Shown here piece by piece: positions 36,501-49,306 of a stretch of 64,000 bases of DNA (position 1 is its first letter; every line of letters begins with the position of its first letter). The notes under the pieces were generated by a model. It saw only the letters and a program-made list of their open reading frames with translations. It was not told the origin of the DNA and did not search any database. The DNA comes from Batillaria attramentaria (taxonomy: Eukaryota; Mollusca; Gastropoda; Batillariidae), in NCBI GenBank assembly GCA_018292915.2, contig JACVVK020000093.1, forward strand, positions 475,001-539,000. The letters run 5' to 3'. Both the position numbers and the translations under genes were made by a program.

Positions 36501-38975
36501 TATGCCTATCATTGTGGAGGTGTTTCGGTGCTTGTAATACTTGATCTTCCTACCATAGGTGATTGGTAGTGAATAGTTGTCGTTTTTCAAAAGAAATGTG
36601 TATACTGTATACATAATGGTAATTATTTATATGGTCATCGGTTTTGGAGTTGTAGAGGGTGCTGGTTGAAGGCTTCAGCTTTTTCTTTGGAACTGCATAC
36701 AAAGTTTACCATCATATTTTTATAAACCTAATATTCGGCTTCCAACATGGGCAGAATAGTTTAAATCCATGTTATTGGAACCTATTGCTAATTTTCAGTC
36801 TTACACGGTAAATTGTATTTTTCTTGGCAGGTCTTTTGGTGTAAAATCCCCTACCAGTCGTCGCCTCGGGCAGGCGTGAGTAGACTTGAAATATTCTCTT
36901 TCTTTCAAGTATAAATGTCGGCCCTCTTTGGTTGGTGGATTTCAGTTTCTTCTTAGGTGTACAGTGTACATCGGTTCCTTTCATACGCTGGGCAGCCTAT
37001 ATAGTTAGTAGTCCTCTCCTGTCTTGAGTCTTGGTTCGTTTACCTGTATGTAGTGTCCTTGGATTAATTATTACACTACAGTATATAAACTATTTGTATT
37101 GTATGATATTCTGTGTCATGCCTCTTGATAGTCTTGCACTGACATCACGTTTTGCGCACACCTGTCTTTTTCTCGAAGAATCCTTTCCGTCTTCCCCATG
37201 TAGTGTTGCTTTTGGTGTCGGTGCAGATTTTATTTTTGCATTTCATTTTACTCAAGACTCAGAGTAATAGGTACTGTAATTTTTGTAGTTGATAATGTCC
37301 ATCTATTTGAGGGGATCGAAACACACACAAAATACAATAACAAAACAAAAACCCCTCTGACTCAGTTGAAGTTGCATTGCAGCAGTAATGCTGTTAAAAC
37401 TTTGATCTTTTTTATGGAGGGGGGTAGTGCTTTATCCTGACAGCATTTTAATTTATTGTGAAGCACAATCGTCTTAAAAATAAATTTGTGATTTGTGTTG
37501 AATTTTGCAAATGATGAGATGCAGCCAAGATTGTAAGCAAGTATTTCGTGTGATTTGAGGAATGCATGCATGAAGTTTGTTATGAATCTTTCAATGTCCA
37601 GTTGTCTCTGTAATTGTTGTCTTGTGCTTGCGGGGAAATATTTTGTTTGTAAAATCTTGCATCAAGTGTGCACTGAAATTGAAAGGCTGATATGCCGTAG
37701 TGTTCACATAATAAACTTTCTTTGTAGTGTTCTTTGCAGTTTCTTTGTAGTTGCTTTTGTGTCATTCTCGTCCACTGGACCAAAGTACACATTGTACTTG
37801 TCAAAAAAACACGTTGGGTGTGGGTCTCAAATAAAACTTGGTCAGAATATGGCAATGGTATTATCATTTCAGCGTAAAAGTATACTAGAAACAAACAAAA
37901 CAAAACAACAATGCAAAGCAACTACAAAATATATCATTAAAAAATCCTGAAATATTGTTCAGATCTAATTACATGTATAATTGTGTATTTCTTAAACAAC
38001 GCATAATAGCCACAAGTTTTTTATGTGGAGTTCCAGCATAGTTGTCAGCTGCTAACTGTAATGGATATCAAGCACAGAAGCAATGAGGGCCACTAACCTG
38101 CTGCTCAGTGACATCAGCAACTTACAAGGTTTTAGGCAGCGAGTGCAGAGTTAACCTTAGCTGTACGTACTATGTATCACTCTAAATGATACATACAGTG
38201 CCATGCATAGTGGGTGCCCACAACCCCATGCTTTTGCCTTAGGATCCAGTGTTGTACGTTGTTTATACATACCCATGATTTAATATATCGTAAATCTAAT
38301 AAATATTCTTGGCGGTACGTGATAGTGCACATGATCTCACACATACTTCCACACAGTCATTTTTTAAATTGCCAGCTTTAAAGCTTTTTTATTTATTTAT
38401 TTTCCTATTAAAATAAACATGCGCCGAACATAAAATGAGTCAGTTTACTCATGAATGTTTCATTGACAAAGTGTTTAAAACTACAATCAGATATTCAGGA
38501 TATTGAGGGAGGCATGGGCACTTTAATACAGATGTGGGTAATCTCCTGCCCGCAACATTCAGCAAAGGTTAATTTGGTGAGAAGATGTCTGAAAATTACT
38601 TTGATGGGGTTAGGGGTGTATAAAATGTAATACTCAGTTACTAAACTGTTATGTTAACCCTGGTGATGCTGAGAACGGAATATTCCAGTCTACCTCTATG
38701 GCTATTTCAGCGTAAGACAAATTGATTCAGCAAGACCAGGGTTATGACATAGGAATGGGTGCTGGTGGAAGGCTACCAGTAAGTCATAAGTGTTGGTAGT
38801 ACAGGACCACTGGGACTGGGAGTGGTAGGGTTAGAACTGTTCTGAGACTGGCAGCCTAAGTTTTGTTTTCCTGATTTCCACCATTTCAGAGAGGAGGAGC
38901 AGAAGTATGTCACGTTTGCACATGAGGTCACACAGGACATTGTCAGCCGTGGCATCAGCAGTGACAGGTATATGG

Positions 38976-39012
<37 letters not shown>

Positions 39013-39175
39013 TCGTCACACACACACAGATTGTCACACACACACACACACAGATTGTCATATTGTCTTGTAACATATTTAGCTATATGTGATTTACCGG
39101 TACTCCATGCTTGACACACACACATTCACTGTTTTAATTATATAATTGCTGTGCTTTAAATTATAGACTTCAATG

Positions 39176-39226
<51 letters not shown>

Positions 39227-39342
39227 TTGTCATATTGTCTTGTAACATATTTAGCTAGACATGATTTACCAGTACTCCATGCTTGACACACACACATTCA
39301 CTGTTTTAATTATATAATTGCTGTGCTTTATAGACTTCAATG

Positions 39343-39414
<72 letters not shown>

Positions 39415-39529
39415 TGTCATATTGTCTTGTAACATATTTAGCTAGACATGATTTACCAGTACTCCATGCTTGACACACACACATTCACTGTTTTAATTAT
39501 ATGATTGCCGTGCTTTATAGACTTCAATG

Positions 39530-39614
<85 letters not shown>

Positions 39615-41225
39615 TCATATTGTATTTGGGACATATATGTCAGGCATGTTTTACTGCATCCTTGACACAAACATTCACTGTTTTAATCAAAATGATTGTC
39701 CTGCTCACTAGACTTGAGTAACAACAAATACCAGTTATCAGAAAAAGCAACAGTTGTTAGCAGATTTAAGAAAGGTCCAGAGAACGGTCACTGACTGCTT
39801 TACTTTAGCTGTTTGCTGATTATGTCACGTTTTTCTTTGGTTCTTTTGATCCCTTGTATGATAACTACCTCCTGTTTGCCATACATGTACATGTATGTTC
39901 CTCATTCCTTTCTGTTTGCTTCTCCCTCCCAGGGTGTTGAATAAGGTATTTGAAAACCACATTGAGAGAAAGAAAGGAGAACTTGATGAGGTGAGTTCGT
40001 TATTTCTATGGAAGAGGCCTTTTATCTGTTAAAAAGATTTCAAAGGAATGGTGATTTTTTTTATTTTTTGTTGTTGTTGCTTTTAAAGTAGATTTTATGT
40101 GCTCTCAGTAGAAACTGTTATCACCTCCTACAGTTTTTAAAGGAGAATGTCCTTTTTTTCCTATTTTGTCTTTTGTTTTGAATTTGCTTTTATTTTCTGA
40201 CACCTGAGTGTAAAAGAGTACACTCTGAGTTTGACTGAATCTCAGAATTGTAAAGCTGACAAAGGCAACAATATCAACACAGCAAAAGATTCAGACTGCA
40301 GAATCAAAACTGTTTTTTTCTTCTGTTTGTAAACACCTTCTCTTTTAAGATGCACATCACAGAGCATGGCTGATAATATCATAATATCTATAATATTATT
40401 GCTGGCACTTTTTACCAGAGACGACTGCGTGCGATCATCACAGACATCCGGCGAGATGTTGGAGTGGACCACGTACAGCTCCCAGAGTCCAGGGTCAGGC
40501 TTGAGGACGAGCATGAAGTTGACGACCATGGTGACTTTGCTGACATGAACAGCACAGTTGGACAGCTGAATGGTGATGCTACAGGGTTCGACTCCACCAT
40601 GATGTCACAGACAAGCAACACTTTCAACTTCGACCGGACCACAGATGTCTTCAGCACCATCCACTCACAGGCCAGGGATGGGGACGTCGGGGAAGAGGAG
40701 GGGGAGCTATCATCCACGCAAGCCTTGCAGCAGTACCAGATGGATCTCACTGTCAAGGACAGTGCTTCAGAAAGAGGTTCCGCCCCTGAAAGTGGCCTCG
40801 ATCACACCCTTACAGCTGAGAATGGCGCTGACGAAACTCCAGGCTCCACACTGCACAATGGTGGCTCAGGTGTGGTCGACGCTGAACACGGTGAAGCTGT
40901 TGACAGACAGAGTGTGGGTGATAAGGAGATGCACAGATCTACTCCACCCCCTGCAGAGTCACGCCCAGCAGCTCCCCCACGACGACTGGCCAGGCAGAAT
41001 GCAAGCCTTGCAGACCACCAAGGTGTTCAGGAAGCAATAAGTGATGCTGCCTCAGATGCAACTGGAAGCCCGCAACATGGCCGACGCGGCAGTCGACCAA
41101 CCACAGACACTGAGGCAAGAACTGAGGAGGAGTATGAAGATGAGGAGTATGACGATGACTATGATGCAGATGAGGACGATGGTCAGGAGGGGGGTACACA
41201 GAAAACGTCAGACGATGACTTTTGA
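33281..41225 (+). CDS. SPATA7: Spermatogenesis-associated protein 7 (ciliary protein SPATA7)
   Basis: SPATA7 is a scaffold of the photoreceptor connecting cilium/transition zone that works with RPGRIP1; loss causes retinal dystrophy in humans. Exons: 33281-33323, 33556-33645, 33959-34006, 34414-34526, 34846-35678, 38890-38967, 39933-39990, 40419-41225 (TGA 41223-41225); all in phase, 689 aa (human about 599). Three blocks match the family: the N-terminus RGQLGVKSSAL...NHYRKLSKAKPAID; GDILDKHAYVF...PFTPRTLK...YKYYTP (about residues 200-235); and the helical EEEQKYVTFAHEVTQDIVSRGI...VLNKVFENHIERKK segment (about 377-420). The C-terminus is long, low-complexity and ends in an Asp/Glu-rich tail. 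The start is fixed by an in-frame TGA 12 nt upstream (33269-33271). The large exon reads into an in-frame TAA (35680-35682) that overlaps its splice donor GTAACA. Splicing to 38890 restores the frame and the conserved domain. Confidence 0.93.
34041..34257. mobile_element. Small MITE with 18-bp perfect TIRs
   Basis: GTATAGTTTGCACCCTTG at 34041-34058 and its exact reverse complement at 34240-34257; 217 bp, no coding capacity. In SPATA7 intron 3. The TIR start GTATAGTT.GCAC resembles the element at 42063-42490. Confidence 0.6.
35948..35953 (+). terminator. Intronic poly(A) signal in SPATA7
   Basis: AATAAA 265 nt after the in-frame TAA that overlaps the exon-5 splice donor. It could end a short SPATA7 mRNA coding about 376 residues. 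Confidence 0.25.
39053..39720. repeat. About 172-200-bp tandem repeat with embedded (CA)n
   Basis: Units start at about 39053, 39225, 39413 and (diverged) 39613. Each has 'attgtcttgtaacatatttagct', 'actccatgcttgacacacacacattcactgttttaattat' and 'gacttcaatgaaa(ca)n'. The CA tract length differs per unit. SPATA7 intron 6. Confidence 0.85.
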
Positions 41226-42062
41226 TACATTTTCTTAACTTTGGTAGAATGAACGTCCGGTACTTACACAGTTTGTTCTGTACACAGACCTCTGGATCAT
41301 GCACCATGTATTATACGGTACAGGTTTTGAAGACTAACTTGTTGCCATGTTTGGATGTTTCATCCTCAGTTTTTGCTGGGAAATTTTAGAAGTGGAGTTT
41401 TTTGTTATCCACAAATGTTAAATTCCTTCAAAAAGATGTAAGGCAACAGGGTCTGAAATTTAAACTTCATGTAGGGAAAGATAACCCCTAAGCAATACTC
41501 TATACTGTATTGCACAGAATATTTTTTCTTATAGTTGTATTTTCTCCTCTTGGTTGTTGTTGGACGGTTGCTCTATTGGCAGTCTTGTGTCTCTTTTTGT
41601 TGAAATTTCAATTCAGTATAACTTTATTGTCTGTTAAAAATCAGAAATGTTCCTTTAGTGATATTTATGTCGTTGCCATGATCTCTGATGCATTGAGGCA
41701 CTGTAGATGTACATTTGTGTGTGTGTGTGACTATGAGGTAACGTTTTCATGTACGTTTGACTGAGACGTATGATGAAAATGACCGTTATTAATACCTCTA
41801 GTGGTGAATATTTTTGTTAATATTGCAACTTATTTTGCACTGATATTTTATGTATTATGCAGATATATGTCTACAGAGCAGTGGGGGGTGAATGTTGAAT
41901 GTTGACTCTATTACAATACATTATTGTTCCAAGTTACCACTTTCAGGTATGCAATTAATTTTGTTCTCTTATTAGCAATATATTTACAGTAATTCTACCA
42001 TGTACCTTTGAACACACTCAAACTGCTTTGGTCAGTACATTGATACCAGCAGGACTGGGTCA

Positions 42063-42490
42063 GTATAGCTCAGTTAGTTTAGCTCGCTCACTAGGGGGTG
42101 CAAATGTACATTAGGCATTTGCAGGGGAAGCAAATTGAATGTACCCCAGCTTTCCACTCAGCCAGGCAATTCCTTCCTAGCTGCACAGACCCTGGGGTGA
42201 TTGCACTCTAACCTTCAGCCCGGTCAACTCTCGCAATATCCCTGTAATTGTCATTGAAAGTCCTGCTTCTGGAAAACGAAACGGTTGCAAATAACAATGG
42301 ATGTAGAAAAGCCTATCTTCATCTTCTAATGGCCACATTTCTTTAATGCTTTGCCTAAGTCACAGGCGTGAAACAAAGTCAGCGGTCATGCAACTCGTGA
42401 GACCCAGATCCAGGGTACATTTGCTCCCCTGTGTGCAGTGAGAGTTGAGAGGTGTGGTGCATTTGCGCCCCCCTAGCGTGCGAACTATAC
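42063..42490. mobile_element. Foldback MITE related to the 34041 element
   Basis: Left end GTATAGCTCAG...GCTCGCTCACTAGGGGGTGCAAATGTAC and right end GTGCATTTGCGCCCCCCTAGCGTGCGAACTATAC are imperfect inverted repeats of about 35-45 bp. No ORF. Downstream of SPATA7. Confidence 0.5.
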
Positions 42491-43167
42491 CAGCTGAAAA
42501 TCAGTATAAGCTTCTATATTGTCCATGCTTGTCTGTTCTCTGGATTTTACCTTGCTATTTATTCTGGTTTGATCTGTGATGTCTTTGCTGTGCAACTGTG
42601 ATAATTATAATTTGCCTTTGTATCCACTGGTTCCCTTTTTTGGGCGCGAGTGGAAACTGCTGCTGACATTGCTCTGTGAAATTGCCGATTTCTTTCTAAT
42701 GCTCCAGGTTTGTGAATGCACATATATGTAATTGGTGTTTGTAAAACATCATACATAATAACTAGCTCTTGGGTTAGCAACAGTCAGGGCATCAGTAAGG
42801 TTTAAAAAAAAAACAAAACTAATAATACGGTATGTGTACAAGCTTTGATGAGATAAACTATGATGAAAATTTGTAATGAACAAAACTACAGAGGAGTCAG
42901 TTATGATCATCATTAGCTTGCTTTACATCCTATGGCTTTTAGCCCTTAAGGACAAGTTGTTCCTGGCATGTGTCTTTGGCTGGGCGAGTGTCTTTGGGGT
43001 GGATGAGGGCTGTTTTGCTTTGCTTTGGGCAACGTCAGAGGTTCTCTGCCTGGGTCTCAGATGCCTGGTCTGGGTTGTTTTTCAGTGCCTCGGTCTGTTC
43101 TGTCATCCATGCTTTTGCCTTGTCAGTTATGATCATTCTTCCAAAAGGGTCCAAATAGAATCAGATT

Positions 43168-43356
43168 GCACATGGGTGGGTGTTTGGGGGTTTAAGGTGT
43201 TTTCCACCAAACATGGGTGATAAGACAGGGCAACGAGAAAAAGGCCAGCACAACATTACTACATGTATTTGGCCCCAGCTGGAATTCAAAGTCATGACCT
43301 GAGCGTTGAAATTTCAGTGTTCTACCACACATGCAGATTTTCCCGCTCCCCAAACA
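43168..43356 (-). mobile_element. SINE family 1
   Basis: 'catgggtgggtgtttgggggtttaaggtg...gacagggcaacgagaaaaaggccagcac' through 'gaattcaaagtcatgacctgagcgttg'. Intergenic, downstream of SPATA7. Confidence 0.55.
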
Positions 43357-43914
43357 GAATCAGAGTGAGTCTCGTTTTGTTGACAATGGTAAGAATAGAG
43401 ATTTTTTATAGCACCTACACAAGAAAGCTCTTGGTTATACACGTATATAATGATGGTACATTGCAACTTGGGGTATGATTCTGCATCGTGCTTGCTTGGG
43501 TGAATGTAGCCGTTTTGTGTGTATGTATATGTATTTTGTCTCAAGCTTACACTAGCCTAAATGCATGTGTGACAATGTGTTTATCTTTATTTAAACTGTT
43601 GTTATGGTATATACATGTACAGTATATGAATGCTGTTGTGGATGCCTCATTGTCCACTTTGCAATACTATGTGATTGGGTTTATGAAATGTAGGCTTCGC
43701 GATATTGTGTTGCTGCCACTCATGTGAAATTGATCAGTATTTGTCAGTTTTAATGCGAGTGTTTCCGTCCGTGACAGTTTTGCATGCCTGATATTCTCAA
43801 GTACCACTGTGATGAATTGTTAATGTGTCATGATATGCTTACCTGTAACTTTCAGTGTATAATCAGATAATTTATAATACATACAATAATATGTGATGTA
43901 AACACAGTAGTGAC

Positions 43915-43920
43915 AATAAA
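43915..43920 (+). terminator. Candidate distal poly(A) signal of SPATA7
   Basis: AATAAA 2.7 kb after the SPATA7 stop codon. The intervening sequence holds a foldback MITE and a SINE, so a nearer non-canonical site is equally possible. Confidence 0.15.
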
Positions 43921-44562
43921 TGTAGTGATAGGTAGAATTAGCTCTAGGAGTATATATATGTTAATAGGCTATAAACTAACTCAGTAGCAGTCGGGCCCAC
44001 TGTCCCATCTGTAACCATCCCTTGCAGATTAACGCAGCCGTTACCACATACACACAGCGAAGTTGTGGACTGATGTACTTTTCATCCAGCATAAGCTTTT
44101 AGATTGGTAATGTGGATGTGGCCGTTACAAGCAGATGGTGCAACTACAAGGCAGTTAAGACTTTCATGGTGTGCAAATCTTCTCTTTTTGGCACGAGCAT
44201 AGCCGGTTCCTATGGTGTCACACCACAAGGTTGAGCCCTCAAGCTGTGAAAAAAAAACTCACCCAAAACCAGCAACAAACAACAGCCAAAACAGCTGAAT
44301 GAAAAAGAAAAATGTGCAGTTGACAAAGGTAACTCTTGGAGTTTATTGTCCATCTTACCAGTATGTAGTAAAATTTGTGTGTACCTGTACTAGTATGTAT
44401 TTAATCTGATTTATATGGACAGTCTGTTCATCTGCTTGCATGTTGTAGAATATGCTGTGCAAGATATTATGTCACCTGCACCCTAACTGTACCTTAAACT
44501 GCAATTCATCCAACATGGCTTAAAATGGCCCATGATCTAAAAGGAGGAAAGTGTGGCGGTTG

Positions 44563-44770
44563 GTGACGAAGTGGCATTTTAAAGCAGAAGCATTGCGTTA
44601 GGAGTGTCCAGGGGCCTGCTCCCCTTGAATTTTTTTTAATTCTAAAGACTAAAAGCTCTACAATTTGGTGCATTTTGGCATGAGTTTAAGTGCTTCAGGG
44701 GAGGAAACACTTTCTTGGCAGGAAATTTTTAGAATCGGACTAAAATCTAGATGAGGTGGTGCCTTTTGGT
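44563..44770 (+). repeat. Interspersed repeat family Y
   Basis: 'aaagctctacaatttggtgcattttggcatgagtttaagtgcttcaggggaggaaacactttcttggcagg' has relatives at 61620-61812 and about 54810-54935. No ORF and no clear ends. Confidence 0.4.
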
Positions 44771-45696
44771 ATGATTTAACACTTTCAGCCCTGCCACCGT
44801 ATCGCAGACCCTAACAATAATATGTGTGCATGTGACTGACGCTCTGCGCAGTGGAAGATTCCCCTATAGGATGGATCCAATACTTCTTGAGAAATAGGGT
44901 TTTGTATGCAAGAGCCCAGCTTTAGATCTAGCACACTTGAAAAACTCGGAGGCAGAGAGCGTTATCGCTACTGATATTCCTTCAGGGCTGAAAGGGTTAC
45001 GTGCTTCAGAGGAAGAAACACAGTCTTTGGGGGAGGAACATTTTTACACAAAGTGGAAATCGGACAAAAGGTGGAAGATTGATCAAAGTATGTCTCAATT
45101 CAAGACACGAGGACCAGTAAGGTAGGTCCACATCATTCAGTAATGTCTGTGCTGTAAGTGTGAATCACGTTTGGTGTGCTTGCACCATGCTGATGATGCA
45201 TCTTATCTCATAGAATATGTCTCGAAACACATCTCGTGTGTAATCCTATATCCAGGTACCATTTTACACTGTAAGTTTAGAGTGCTTTTTGAGTACATAT
45301 TCAATATTGTACAGATATAGATGGTCACTATTACTGATAAATTATTTTGGGTGCACTGAGTATTTGTTAAAGTCACTGGCAATACTGACGTAAGAACATG
45401 TTTGTATGCATGTCTTGTTTTGACTTTTCTTCTCTGGTGTGTTTAGAATCAGGGGTTTTCTTTTTTGTAATTTCATGGACATTTGATGTCTCGTGCAGTG
45501 GATATTGTTTACTAATACTATTGACAGAGTTACTGCAATATACACAGTGTCATTTGTTTAAAAAAAAAATGCATGCAGATTGGATTTCTGGTTTCCTGAG
45601 AGTCTTTGATAAGAGTTCATTTACAGGTGGTAAGATTAGTCTCTTTCAGCAGGAAATGTGGTGTTCTTTTATTACTTTTTTCTGTCCTTTGCCCAT

Positions 45697-45807
45697 ATAC
45701 TCATCATTCATTATTTTAAACTGAACAAAGGTACATTTTAAATGCATGCCCGTATACTCATCATTCATTATTTTAAACTGAACAAAGGTACATTTTAAAT
45801 GCATGCT
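45697..45807. repeat. About 58-bp tandem duplication
   Basis: 'tatactcatcattcattattttaaactgaacaaaggtacattttaaatgcatgc' is repeated with one change. Intergenic. Confidence 0.85.
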
Positions 45808-46023
45808 TACAGCTGAGGAGAATAAAGAGGTATTCCATTACAACTTTGCTTTTAATGTGTCATTATTTCTAGGCTGGTGAATAGGAATTATCTCAAGACC
45901 TCTTTGTGGGACTTAACTCTGTACTTGTATTTATACTGCTAATTATTTTAATTTAAAAAAAAAAGTCTTGAGGTGGTTCAGTCTGATCAACTGGCCTTAG
46001 GAATTGCAAAATATGTACTGAGA

Positions 46024-46203
46024 AGGAGTTTGGTCTAGTGGTTAAGCCATCCGACTTCGGATCCTGAGCCGCCTTGGTGGAGTCTGTCCACGGTGGGCAG
46101 GATGGATTTTTCCTGACCATATCGAGTCAAATAAATTTATGTGCAGACTCGTTTACGGTGCCTGTGTCGCCTTCATGTACACAGAGACGTGTTATGTATG
46201 CCT
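46024..46203 (+). mobile_element. tRNA-derived SINE, third head type
   Basis: 'tttggtctagtggttaagccatccgacttcgga' carries an A-box-like sequence. The body 'ggtggagtctgtccacggtgggcaggatggatttttcctgacc' follows. Directly abuts MITE family X copy 2. Confidence 0.45.
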
Positions 46204-46868
46204 CAGGCCGGGGAATTGCTGAGGAAATAAGAGACTGAAATCTAGGCCGAGGGGGTCCTACTAATTACCGAAAACAACTCTTAATACGCGTAGAACGCAG
46301 TTAAAACATAGAAATAACAACACACAAACATGATGAAAGGTGAAAAAAGAGGCATTAAACTAGTTTAAAGGAAAAATGTACTTATTCACTCCAAGAGAAC
46401 ACGACGAAATGAACGTGTCTCCCAAGGGAAGCGACTCTGGTCCGGACTGGTTATTTTCTGCAATATCACCTTTTTTTCCTTTTAGCTTTTTTTAAGGCCA
46501 CTTTTTCACCTTTAATCATGTTTGTGTGTTGTTATTTCTATGTTTGAACCGCGTTCTATCCGTATTAAGAGTTGTTTTCGGTAATTAGTAGGACCGAGGC
46601 CGAGGTGCAGAGGCAGCACACTGCTGGGGGAACTCGGGGACAACGCCCCACTGCAGAAGACAAATTTTGGCGTATTTAAAGACATCTAGTCGCCTCTCCT
46701 GGCGCCCCCAAATAATATACTGCTTTGGTACTGACATGCAAGTCTTCAAAAATGATGTTAGACTGTCCCACATGGCGTTTGATGCATTACTGTTCTCTGG
46801 CTGCAACTTAGATATTTTTGGCTGAAAGAATAGGAAATTTGGCTGAAAATTGCCAAATGACAGCCTGA
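46204..46868 (+). mobile_element. MITE family X, copy 2, interrupted by a foldback element
   Basis: Begins CAGGCCGGGGAATTGCTGAGGAA and resumes after the foldback insertion with 'tgcagaggcagcacactgctgggggaac'. Ends near 'ccaaatgacagcctg'. Same orientation as the other two copies. Confidence 0.55.
46253..46596. mobile_element. Long-TIR foldback MITE (Mutator-like), copy 2
   Basis: 9-bp duplication AGGCCGAGG at 46244-46252 and 46597-46605. TIRs of about 100 bp start GGGTCCTACTAATTACCG and run through AACACACAAACATGAT. Inserted inside MITE family X. Confidence 0.7.
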
Positions 46869-47354
46869 TGTCTCTGGTGTACACACGCACGCACAATATC
46901 AAATGTAAACGTTAATAGTGCCATTTCAACCAGGAAGAGCCGCGGAATGGAAAAACAGTTAACCAGCCACTACACTAACTGAGGTTGGTCCACGAAGAGC
47001 GCATGCGGCAAGTCCCGAAATCTCGGCGAATCCCGCGAGGCCTCTCATTGTTTAGTGGAGACAAAGAAGGCGGTGGTCGCGATATCTCGCGTGCAAAAGG
47101 GCGGGAATTTGGAATTCCGAAGGCGACACCATACAGTCGTGAAAACAGTCGTTTTTCTACCTGCACAGTAAATATAAATTTATTATCTAGGTAATTCGCA
47201 TCGTTTTAATTTTGGGAGCACAACTTGTCACATCGCCCGAGCAGTTCGTGACAGCCCCAACTGCAAACTTACCCTCTGAGCTATCACAAATCCAGTAAAG
47301 AGTTCTGTCCCCTGATCGAGGGAGTACGAAACCGCGGCTTCGCACTAGCTCAGT

Positions 47355-47372
47355 CTTTCCACGGCAGCCATC
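47355..47372 (+). promoter_or_regulatory. RPS29: 5' TOP-like leader of RPS29
   Basis: CTTTCC at 47355-47360 gives a C followed by a short pyrimidine run, 18 nt before the ATG. This matches the terminal oligopyrimidine starts of ribosomal-protein mRNAs that are translationally controlled by mTOR/LARP1. The start site is inferred. Confidence 0.4.
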
Positions 47373-48971
47373 ATGGGGTTCTCGTCAACTTGGTACTCGC
47401 ACCCTCGAAGATACGGTCCTGGTTCACGCTATTGGTAAGTAACTTGAATTTTATTGTTGTCTTTGGTTGGGTTTAAACCTTATTTAACCAGAAGCACGGT
47501 ATTTGTTACGGCATGGTGTTTATTTTCATTGTTAGTGGCAAATATTTTGAAGCGGTCGCCCAGCCTTCCTGAACACGTGCGCCCGAACGTAGCGTACAGC
47601 AATTTCGCGTCAAGACTACTCACTCGTTCAGAGATCGGTTCTTTACAAAAATAGTGTTACCTGCTGCAGCTCGTTGTGATTTTCAAGGCTTATAAGCCAC
47701 CTTTTTTTCGGATTTCCACCTATGGCTAAAAATTGTCTTCCCAAAAGATGTTTCCCTGATTCAGTCTGAAGCACGTGAAATCGTCAAACGCACCAAATCT
47801 CACAGATTTTAGTCTATTTGTGAAAATATTTCTTTAAGAAAGTGTTTCCTCGTCTGAAGCACTTACAATCATGTCTAGCTGACCAGTTTTCACAGATTTT
47901 AGTTGTGTTTTTTTGTGTTTTTCTTTAAATTCCGGGCGAGCATGTCTCCGTACACCCCCCTAGTACGGGTGTGTGTGTGTGTGTGGGGGGGGGGGGGGTC
48001 CTAAGTACCGAAACGAAAGGCAAAGTAGTAATATGGCGGAGGTTTAAGGTTAGTTTAGGGTTAGCGACGAAGGTTGAATGGGGTTAATGGTTAAAAAATT
48101 TACTTTGAATGAGGTTAGGGTTAGTAATCCAGGCAAAGTGAGAAGTCAGAATACTGAGGACAAACAGTTTAAGGTTATGGGTCAGCTCTGGGCTTGTTTT
48201 TTTCTTTCTTTCCCCCCTTTTGTTTTATTTCACAAAAGAAAATTTTATTTGTTAAATTGTTTCACCATTATTTACAGATGTTCATGGTTATTATTATTAC
48301 TATTAGCCTTGTTTTTGGTGGTTTTCACTAATTTCAGCGATTAGTAGGCCACCCACCCCCATCACCAGTGTGGTTTGTTATTCATGAGTCTGCTTGTCCA
48401 TTTCAGCCGGGTCTGTAATAATACACATGGCCTGATCAGAAAGTATGGCCTGAATATCTGCAGAAGATGCTTCCGTCAGTATTCAGCGGACATTGGCTTC
48501 AAGAAGGTGAGTAACCTGAATTACTGCCACTACTAATACTGCGTTGCTTGTTATAAAAAGTTAAAACAGCCAAAGAATGTGGTTACTGAGCACTACAGTT
48601 GATTCAGCTTAGCATGTGAGTTGAGGTATTGCTAAGGTGTGTGTGTGTAAGGCTATAGATCTTGATAGTGCGCTTTTCGTCAACTGTGGAACTTAGATAT
48701 ACAGCAAGTAACAGGATGTGCACAGAACAGCTAATAATAATTATTAATGATATTGATAATTTACACGTGATTGTCAGGTATTCGCATGATATTAAACGTA
48801 TTGGGAGAAAGACATCCATGGTAATGTCGGTTCTGTGTTTAGATCAGTAGATGCAGGAATATGCAATATCTGTACAGGTTCGACACACTTTTCAAGGCTT
48901 TACGATGTCTGCTTTTAATAGTTTAGTCATTTTACTGATGCCTTGTCTGGTTTGTGTTGCAGTTGGATTAA
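47373..48971 (+). CDS. RPS29: 40S ribosomal protein S29 (uS14)
   Basis: Small zinc-binding protein of the 40S subunit head. Exons 47373-47434, 48407-48506, 48963-48971 (the last carries only Leu-Asp-stop); 56 aa, the same length as human. The zinc ligands are C21, C24, C39 and C42 in CRVC and CRRC. The invariant blocks [10 protein letters not shown] and CFRQY...DIGF.KLD are intact. Human-like differences lie only in the N-terminal dozen residues. The ATG follows an 18-nt leader that starts with a pyrimidine tract, as in TOP mRNAs. No frameshift or poly-A is present and it has introns, so it is not a processed pseudogene. Confidence 0.97.
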
Positions 48972-49306
48972 TTAAGGGGCTTGAATCCAGCAGAGGAAGA
49001 AGATGCCTGTCCAGCGTGCAGACCCTTAATGTGAAGATCTGAACATGGTGGAGACACAAGATCCTGTTGCCAGTATCCAGTGTTGACAATATGGACTGAT
49101 AATTTACAATTTCTTGTAAATTGGCATGGTGTCATGCCTATGTGTGTGAAATTGGAATACAGCTCCTTTTCCTCTGCATCTGAATGTTTTCTTGTTTGTG
49201 TGTTTTTGTGTCATCACTGTCACTTTATAATATGGGTTATTGTGGCTTAGTTTCCTTTTGTCGATACATGAACAAAATCTTCATTTAAAGAATCAGTGTA
49301 AGTGTA

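Larger units (their letters stand above)
41226..47372. other. Intergenic region SPATA7 to RPS29
   Basis: SPATA7 3'UTR, two MITEs, SINEs, repeat family Y and a tandem duplication. The last few hundred bases before 47373 are GC-richer with CGCGATATCTCGCG-like sequence and are likely the RPS29 promoter. No protein gene seen. Confidence 0.55.
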
